This document shows, in pieces, positions 57,806 through 64,000 of a stretch of 64,000 nucleotides of DNA (position 1 is the stretch's first letter; every line of letters starts with the position of its first letter). The position numbers and the translations under genes are program-made. The notes beneath the pieces are model-generated. The model was not told where the DNA came from, ran no database searches, and saw only the letters and a program-made list of their open reading frames with translations. The DNA is from Pilasporangium apinafurcum (taxonomy: Eukaryota > Oomycota > Peronosporomycetes > Pythiales > Pythiaceae). The stretch lies in the NCBI GenBank assembly GCA_001600495.1, contig BCKE01000010.1, positions 312,306 through 376,305 of the forward strand. The letters are read 5' to 3'.

Positions 57806-58807
57806 GAAACCTGAAAGCATGTCCACCGAGCGCAAGCTGCGGGACGAAGTGTGTGCTTTTTTCTAAAACCCCAAAATGCAAAGACTCAATTTTCCTCCGG
57901 TACAAGAAAGAAACAATCAGAAAAGCTTCCATTACGAGAACCTTCACAGGGCTTTTGGTGAACAACGAGGAATCAAGATAGGTAGGTAAAGAAGAAGAGA
58001 CAGAGTAGATAAGTTTATCTGCTTGTAGATATATATAAGGGTTGTGCACATATGACGAAAGATGATTGTGCTGCTTCTGCAGGTTGTTTAGGTTACTGTA
58101 GCTTTCCTCTGCTTTTCTCAGCCGAAACAGTGCACGACATGAATTGTTGATGAGTGACAATATTGAATGCGAGAGTATTGGGCGGAAAAGTTAATGTGGT
58201 GTTGAGGTGAATATCTTTTAGTGAATGAATGAAGCTGGTGTAGATGGAGAATGCATGCAAAAAAAAATATATCACGACATGCAAACAGCAAGTACGGAAC
58301 CTCTTTGACGTGGACAAAGCACACATACTTGGAAGTAACCACCAAGGGATTTTATAGAGCAAAGGGCTCGCGAAATAATTAGTGAGCTGAATCAAATTCG
58401 ATTGCCTTTCAACCACCGACGAATGACAAGTCACTTACGGCCCGGTTATGCAATTACTGGTCTCCATACAAATTTCAAGTAAATTCTTCATTTCCCCCCG
58501 AAAAGCGATGGTTGAAGTTCTATACTCGCATGTGCACGTCGGCATCTGACGAGAATGAAAAACCTTTATAAATCAGTGTAATTCTAAAATTAGAATATAT
58601 ATAGATACTAATCTTATCCAAAACAGTAACTTCAGTCATACTATATAAAAAATACCTCTATAAATGAATATTGAGGTGCTTTTGAGCTCTCGTAGGTTTT
58701 TTGTTATTCAGCTAAGAGTGCAGTCAACGTCAACCAAATCTCAATTGGAGCTCCTCACAACACAGCGCAAGCACATTCGCCCACCACTTTATTCCTTGCC
58801 CATAAAG
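57806..58807. other. intergenic, 3' flank of hAT gene and promoter of thiolase
   Basis: No gene recognised. The ACCC-rich repeats seen left of the hAT gene do not recur here. An ATG at 58664 opens a frame that runs into the thiolase (see findings). Confidence 0.45.
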
Positions 58808-60004
58808 ATGACGCTCGCCAAGAACATCTACATCGTCGCTGCCAAGCGTACACCGTTTGGAAACTTCGGCGGAAAGCTAAAGAGCATCTCTGCTACTGAT
58901 CTGTGCACGGAGGCCTCGAAGGCTGCCATTGCCGCCGCCAAGATCGATCCAAGTTTGATCGACACGGTGCAGGTCGGCAACGTCGCGCAGACGTCGGTCG
59001 ATGCGCTTTATATGGCACGTCACGTGCAGCTAAAGTCCGGCATCCCTATTGAAAAACCGGCGCTGACGATCAACCGCTTGTGTGGCAGTGGCTTTCAGTC
59101 GGTCATCAATGGTATGCAAGATATTTTGACCGGTGACGCCGAGATCGCTCTCTGTGGTGGCGCGGAAAATATGTCGCAGGCGCCATTGGCGGTGTACGGT
59201 GACAAGGCCCGTTTCGGTGTGGGTTTGGGTGCGGGATTAAACCTGCAGGACACGTTGTGGTCGGCACTGACTGACTCGTACTCGAACACGCCGATGGGGA
59301 TGACTGCTGAGAACCTGGCCGTGAAATACAACATCACGCGCGAGGAGTGCGATCAGTTCGCGGCACGTAGCCAAACGCTGTGGGCGAAGGCTAATGAAGC
59401 GGGCTACTTTGACGCTGAACTTGCCCCCGTAGAAGTCAAGGCTGGTCGCAACGTCGAACTTTTTACGACGGATGAATCGCCACGCCAGGTTGACATGGAA
59501 AAGCTTGCCAAGTTGAAGCCTGTGTTCAAGAAGGACGGTGTTGTGACGGCAGGTAACGCCTCGGGCATCTCTGATGGTGCTGGTGCGGTCATTATTGCCA
59601 GCGAAGAAGCGGTGAAGAAGCACAACCTAACGCCACTGGCTCGCATTGCCTCGTACCAGGTATCAGGTGTGGAGCCGACGATCATGGGTATTGGTCCTGT
59701 GCCGGCCATCCAGGGCGCATTGGCTCGCGCGGGGCTCAAGCTCAACGACATCGACATCATTGACATCAACGAAGCGTTCGCGGCGCAATGGCTGTCATGT
59801 GCTAAGGAATTGGGCTTTGACCCTGAAATCGCCAACCAGTGTGGTGGTGCCATCTCGCTTGGTCACCCTCTTGGTGCCTCCGGGAGCCGCATCACCGCCC
59901 ACTTGACGCATGCATTGCAGCGTACCGGCAAGAAGTACGCTGTGGGTTCAGCCTGCATTGGTGGTGGCCAGGGTATTGCGCTTGTGTTGGAAAACACGGC
60001 ATAA
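58808..60004 (+). CDS. ACAA2: 3-ketoacyl-CoA thiolase, mitochondrial ACAA2 type
   Basis: A 398-residue single-exon gene very like animal ACAA2. It cleaves 3-ketoacyl-CoA with CoA in the last step of fatty-acid beta-oxidation. The nucleophile lies in INRLCGSGFQSVINGMQ (Cys about 90), the loop is TAGNASGISDGAGAVIIASE, the His motif is GGAISLGHPLGASGSRI and the second Cys is in GSACIGGGQGIAL. The start MTLAKNIYIVAAKRTPFG aligns with human ACAA2, which has a non-cleaved N-terminal targeting sequence. The frame continues upstream to an ATG at 58664 (48 extra residues). GC-rich third positions suggest high expression. Confidence 0.95.
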   Translation: MTLAKNIYIVAAKRTPFGNFGGKLKSISATDLCTEASKAAIAAAKIDPSLIDTVQVGNVAQTSVDALYMARHVQLKSGIPIEKPALTINRLCGSGFQSVINGMQDILTGDAEIALCGGAENMSQAPLAVYGDKARFGVGLGAGLNLQDTLWSALTDSYSNTPMGMTAENLAVKYNITREECDQFAARSQTLWAKANEAGYFDAELAPVEVKAGRNVELFTTDESPRQVDMEKLAKLKPVFKKDGVVTAGNASGISDGAGAVIIASEEAVKKHNLTPLARIASYQVSGVEPTIMGIGPVPAIQGALARAGLKLNDIDIIDINEAFAAQWLSCAKELGFDPEIANQCGGAISLGHPLGASGSRITAHLTHALQRTGKKYAVGSACIGGGQGIALVLENTA

Positions 60005-60434
60005 GTGAAAGGAAGCCCCACATAGGAATAATGTACAGACAACAGGCACTACAAGGATGTACTAATGTGTCTGGTTTAAACACGTAGCAACAAAATGAAG
60101 ATAAACATACCAACCCCCACAATCACATCAAATTGGTTTTGGAATGATGTGGTGGAAGGTATTGCACTAACAAGTTATGCATGAATACTTACGTTGATAG
60201 GCGAGAAGAAGTCAAAAGGGGTATTTATATAAGAAAGCCGGGAACTTAGCGACACGTCCTTACCCATGAAGTGAGCAGAAAACATCGTTACCAGCACCAC
60301 TGTTGTGAGTGCGTCCGTACCTGTGAGTGCAACGTGACGTCACATAATATATGATCTCTGCAGTTCCAGAATAGTCGATGGCTGGCTGGTTGGTACCTCG
60401 ATGCTGTTTCCTCCCGTCTGTCTCTAACTGCTCT
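60005..60434. other. intergenic between convergent thiolase and U1-70K genes
   Basis: 3' flanks only. An open frame at 60260-60721 on the minus strand overlaps the U1-70K Arg/Ser tail in another frame and is a shadow. Confidence 0.5.
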
Positions 60435-61575
60435 CTATCTGTCTCGACGATCTCGGTACTCTCTCGAACCTCGTCGCTCCCGCTTCGAGTCCCGATAGCG
60501 ATCCAAGCGGTCCCGCCCACCACGATCTCGACCACCCGAGCGCGAGCGAGAACGAGATCGCGATCGTTTCCGATCCCGACGGTCACGCGGACGATCATGG
60601 CGATCTCGACTGCGGCTCCGATCCCGCGTGGAGTTTTCGTCGCGTCGTGTGCGGTGACCATCGTTCGAATCATTTCCTCCTCGTCCAATATCACGCAGTG
60701 CACTTGCTTTGAAATCTCCAATGGCTTCTCGCCCCGAATACTTGACGTTTACATCAGATCCACCTTTTCGGGTCTCACCAATACCGCCTCCATACTTGCG
60801 AGGCAGCCAGTCACGCACTGTACGACCGCGTTCGACGTCTACGACCACGCGTCGGCCATCAATCTTCTTGCCATCGGCGTACTTGTAGGCAGCTTTTAGA
60901 TCAGCCTCACGCTCGTATTCAACAAACCCATACCCACGTGATTTTCCATCAGCATCCTCAACGAGCCGCACTGTCTTCACTGGGCCATACTGCTCAAATT
61001 CCTGTCGCAATTGCTTCTCCGTAGTTTCGTAGCTGATGCGCCCGACAAAAAGTGTCTTGTAGGCATCGCCGGACTTCCGACTGTCCTCGGCATTCGGATC
61101 CCCTGCCAATACAGAGAGCAAGTATAAGCATAGAATATACAAGACAACATGAAGATTAAAATTATCGAGCGTACACTTTTCGCGTTTGGCTTGCATCTCT
61201 GCGTCATTCTTCTCCATGCGTTCCTTACGCAAGCGCTCACGACGCTCTTTTGGGGTTTCGCTAATGACGCGTGGGGGCGGTGGATCTTTCTCGAACTACC
61301 ACAGTATACACCATCATCCACTCACATGATCAGCAAATGCACACAACAACATTTCAATAGATATCCCTTGTATCAGCATGTGCTCCCACTTGATCAATCC
61401 AGTCGCTAACACCCGCATATGGCGGCATCTTGCGTCTCACGAGCTGAGGGACGTGCTCCAAAGGCGGATTCGGTTCGAAAAGCGCCTTCAGGTGCACCGG
61501 CAGATTCGCAATTGCTGGGCCCATACCGCTGCTACTCATTTGCCCCTTGGGCGTCATCTTCCGATGCGAATTCAT
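60435..61575 (-). CDS. SNRNP70: U1 small nuclear ribonucleoprotein 70 kDa
   Basis: Exons 61390-61575, 61175-61295 and 60435-61102 give 324 residues. The N-terminal U1-70K region (NLPVHLKALFEPNPPLEHVP, YAGVSDWIDQFEKDPPPPRV) leads through a basic helix (RERLRKERMEKND) and KWDPNAEDSRKSGDAYKTLF into one RRM: RNP2 LFVGRISY and RNP1 SRGYGFVEYE, then the U1-70K signature KKIDGRRVVVDVERGRTVR. The tail is RS/RD-rich. The protein binds stem-loop I of U1 snRNA and helps define 5' splice sites. The intron 61103-61174 is 72 bases long and has no in-frame stop, so retention would add 24 residues within the pre-RRM linker. The first ATG of the frame is used; internal ATGs at residues 7 and 13 are alternatives. 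Confidence 0.93.
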
Positions 61576-61781
61576 GGCGGTACTATTGCGTTTCCTCGTT
61601 AGATTCCAACCTCTTTGTAGCTCTTCCACCCGCCTTTATCGTTTTCAAACCCCGCACTTTACTTTCCAATCTCATCATAACCGAAATAACCGATTACTTT
61701 GTTTAAATATACTATGAAGGACTAAATAATAGAAAACAGCTTAAAGTTGATGCCGCGTGGAGGACCTTCACTCTGTAAAAG
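61576..61781. promoter_or_regulatory. divergent promoter, U1-70K / UGGT
   Basis: 206 bases between two divergent start codons. No specific element identified. Confidence 0.35.
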
Positions 61782-64000
61782 ATGAAGCAAACAACAAGGA
61801 TGCGGATGTGGATGCCGCGCTGGCCGATCGTCGTGGCTACATGGTGTTGCTTCCTATTGACACTTCAGCATGCAGAAAATGTAGAAGGCCGCGGAATTGA
61901 TGTAAATTTGACCGCTAGCTGGCCTAGCTCCCCCTTGTTCCCGTTATTGGAGACGAGGTATGACAAATGTGTTGATTCCTGTTTTGCATGAAATTGCAGA
62001 AGCATTGCTGTTGGTATGAGCGTGTATGACTGATGACTGAATTTCGTGCAGTGAGTTCCTGGCAGAGGAAAACCCCTCGTTTTTCTGGCGTTTTGTATCC
62101 AAGTTGCAGACGCAAGTGGATACGATTGCTAGCAAAGGTGCAGATGTCGATGCGTTGACAGAGCTGGCAGTTGCAATAGCCGAGGAAATTGCTCCAGGAT
62201 CCAAGAATGTATGTTTAAAATGTTGCTAAGATGTGGCGTGGGTATATTCTGAGCGATATTCTCTTTTTTTTGTCTTCATGTAAATCTCTTTCAGATTTTA
62301 GAATTGATGCTGGCAACGCGAACATACTCCGTCAAGGTGGAGATGTTTCGTCAGGTAAGAATGCATACTGTATCTAAGCCATATCAAGAATGTGAGAACT
62401 GATACTCATTTGTGTTGGAACGATATAGTTGGCGTTGGATTCAGGTTTGCGTCCTTGCGGAGCTGAAGCAGAGACCTGGGCTGTGTTTTATAAAGAGAAA
62501 CATTGTGTGGCAACGGTGGCCTGTTCTGTTAACGACCTGGCTACTGTGCTGAAGAACGGCTTTCCACATAACGAGGAACAGACATGCGTGGCGGCAGGGG
62601 TTAATGATCTGGAGTTGGAGGAGATAGATCATAAATATTCCGGTGTTGGAGCGAATCAAACAGTCATCCTTTATGGGCTGATAGGCACATTGTCTTTTTA
62701 TGATTTTCATGAGCGATTAGAGCCACTTGCAAGGGAAAATCGTGTGCAGTATCTCGTCCGTCATTACCCTCGCAATGCCACATTGGAAACGCTTTTGCAA
62801 GGTTATGGTGTGGCTTTAGATATCAAGAATATGGAGTACAAGACAATTGACGATTCGAAGAAGTCGACCGAGGATGACGAAGAAGCACTTTTTGATGATG
62901 ATTATATTAGCGATTTTGGAATTGATGAGGATGCGGAAGAAGATGATGTCGAAGGATTCATTTTTAACACTCTACTGCAACGTCATGGTGCACTTTCAGA
63001 CGAACTCAAGGAATTTCGTAATTCCCAAGCTAAAGAGGAAGAAAGTGACCAAGAGATTAAGGCATGGCATCTCAGAGACCTCGGTATTGCTGCTGCACGC
63101 GACATTCTTGATGCCAAAAATCCATTGAGACGCCTGCAAATGCTGTCCCAGGATTTCCCACGCCATGCTAAGAAATTGGCATTCTCACGGAAACTTCTCT
63201 CTACGGAATTTCGAGAAGAAATCGACTCTCGACGTACCGAGGCAAGCCAGCAAAAGCTGAAAAACAAGCTCGTGCTGAATGGTATTGTCGTCGATCCTAT
63301 GCAACGTTCCTTCAATATTTTTGACTTTATGAATATACTCAAACAAGAATGGACAGTCTCAAAAAGGCTAACAGCCTTGTCTGTGGCTCCACTCGAGCTC
63401 GAGACTATGCTTGCTCAAGTCCGAGAATCAACTGGCACAAAACAAACTGTGCGTATTCACGTGCGTGGACCGGCGGATGGTTCAGCTCCTTTTTACTTGA
63501 ACAACATCGAAACTGATCCTCAAACTGCAGGTTGGCCAAGTAATCTGGCGCAATTGAAGCGACCTTCGTGGAACTTGGTGTTTGTGAGGAAGAATATGTA
63601 CGAATTTGTCATCGTTTTTGATCCGGTGACGACGATAGGACGCGAAGTCCTAGCGCAAATCGCTTTTCTGCGCATGCGTGGAGCACCACTACAATGGGGT
63701 CTTTTAATCTCGTCAAACGAGCTCTTGGAATGCAGAACTCAGGAACAAAAAGATGCACTAATTGAAGGATGGAAAACATTCAAAATGGAAGATAAAGCAA
63801 CGGCATGGCACTTTTCTAAGCTGCTCTTTTTAGCGCGTTCCAAGGATGACGAATTATCAAAATCTACTGATGAAGAAGCGACAAAGCAATCAACTCAAGT
63901 TGTTTCAGCATTTATTGACGGGGTTGTAGATGAAAGCAATTCAGCCATGGCGGTGGAAAATCTTGTTAATGCATACGTCGATGCCACATATATCGTCGGT
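61782..64000 (+). CDS. UGGT: UDP-glucose:glycoprotein glucosyltransferase, N-terminal part (runs off the window)
   Basis: Exons 61782-61957, 62052-62208, 62295-62354 and 62429 onward give the first 655 residues of a protein that is usually about 1,500 long. The signal peptide is MKQTTRMRMWMPRWPIVVAT plus a hydrophobic stretch ending near AENVEG. UGGT landmarks follow: IDVNLTASWPSSPLFPLLE, the start of the thioredoxin-like domains (FLAEENPSFFWRFV), VILYGLIGTLSFYDFHERL, VQYLVRHYPRN, IKAWHLRDLGIAAAR, DPLRRLQMLSQDFP-like sequence and LVFVRKNMYEFVIVFDP. UGGT is the ER folding sensor that re-glucosylates misfolded glycoproteins. The catalytic GT24 domain lies beyond the window. Confidence 0.95.

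Noticed and set aside
60260-60721. 153-codon minus-strand frame
   Set aside because: Shifted-frame shadow of the Arg/Ser/Asp repeats in the U1-70K tail.

Overview
The window looks like a gene-dense piece of an oomycete (water-mould) nuclear genome. Genes lie a few hundred bases apart on both strands. Introns are short (about 60-110 bases) with GT..AG ends, and many genes have none. The gene mix is that of a flagellated stramenopile: an intron-less actin, an LRRC9-like ciliary LRR protein, AP-4 sigma, UGGT and expanded serine carboxypeptidases. The species cannot be named from this alone. Exon joins below were worked out by hand from splice signals, reading phase and protein family similarity.

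Layout. 1-973: 3' end of an unrecognised gene. 1.6-8.4 kb: two membrane-anchored S10 serine carboxypeptidases and a 105-residue orphan of their membrane anchor. They flank an actin gene and a 1,092-bp, almost perfect palindrome whose 270-bp centre carries a piece of a Fanzor/TnpB-like protein. 8.9-11.1 kb: a zinc-ribbon SDR protein. 11.2-17.1 kb: a tandem family of polytopic membrane proteins, two whole and two relics, each preceded by the same short motif. 18-27 kb: POLE3, RPP30, RPS15 and the LRRC9-like gene, which has a degenerate PARP-like domain. 27.5-33.7 kb: a metallophosphoesterase, a possible mitochondrial PD-(D/E)XK-like protein, an MFS transporter and a small unknown gene. 33.7-35.8 kb: a 2.1-kb gene-poor stretch.

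35.8-42 kb: a coiled-coil unknown, an SLC12 cation-chloride cotransporter and a CaMK-like kinase with an N-myristoylation motif. 42.6-54.6 kb: a Sen1/senataxin-like helicase, an unknown gene, a short VPS13-like lipid-transfer protein and AP4S1. 54.6-57.8 kb: an ACCC-rich stretch followed by an intact hAT-type BED-finger transposase. 58.8-64 kb: mitochondrial-type thiolase (ACAA2), U1-70K, and the first 655 residues of UGGT running off the edge.

There is no operon logic. Several neighbours share short divergent promoters (RPP30/RPS15, LRRC9/phosphoesterase, VPS13-like/AP4S1, U1-70K/UGGT, coiled-coil/SLC12). Others are tail to tail within 25-50 bases. RNA-handling genes (RPP30, RPS15, Sen1-like, U1-70K) and membrane-traffic or ER genes (AP4S1, VPS13-like, UGGT) are frequent. 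The least ordinary items are the palindrome with its Fanzor fragment, the tandem membrane-protein array, the PARP-like core of the LRRC9 homologue and the hAT-derived gene.
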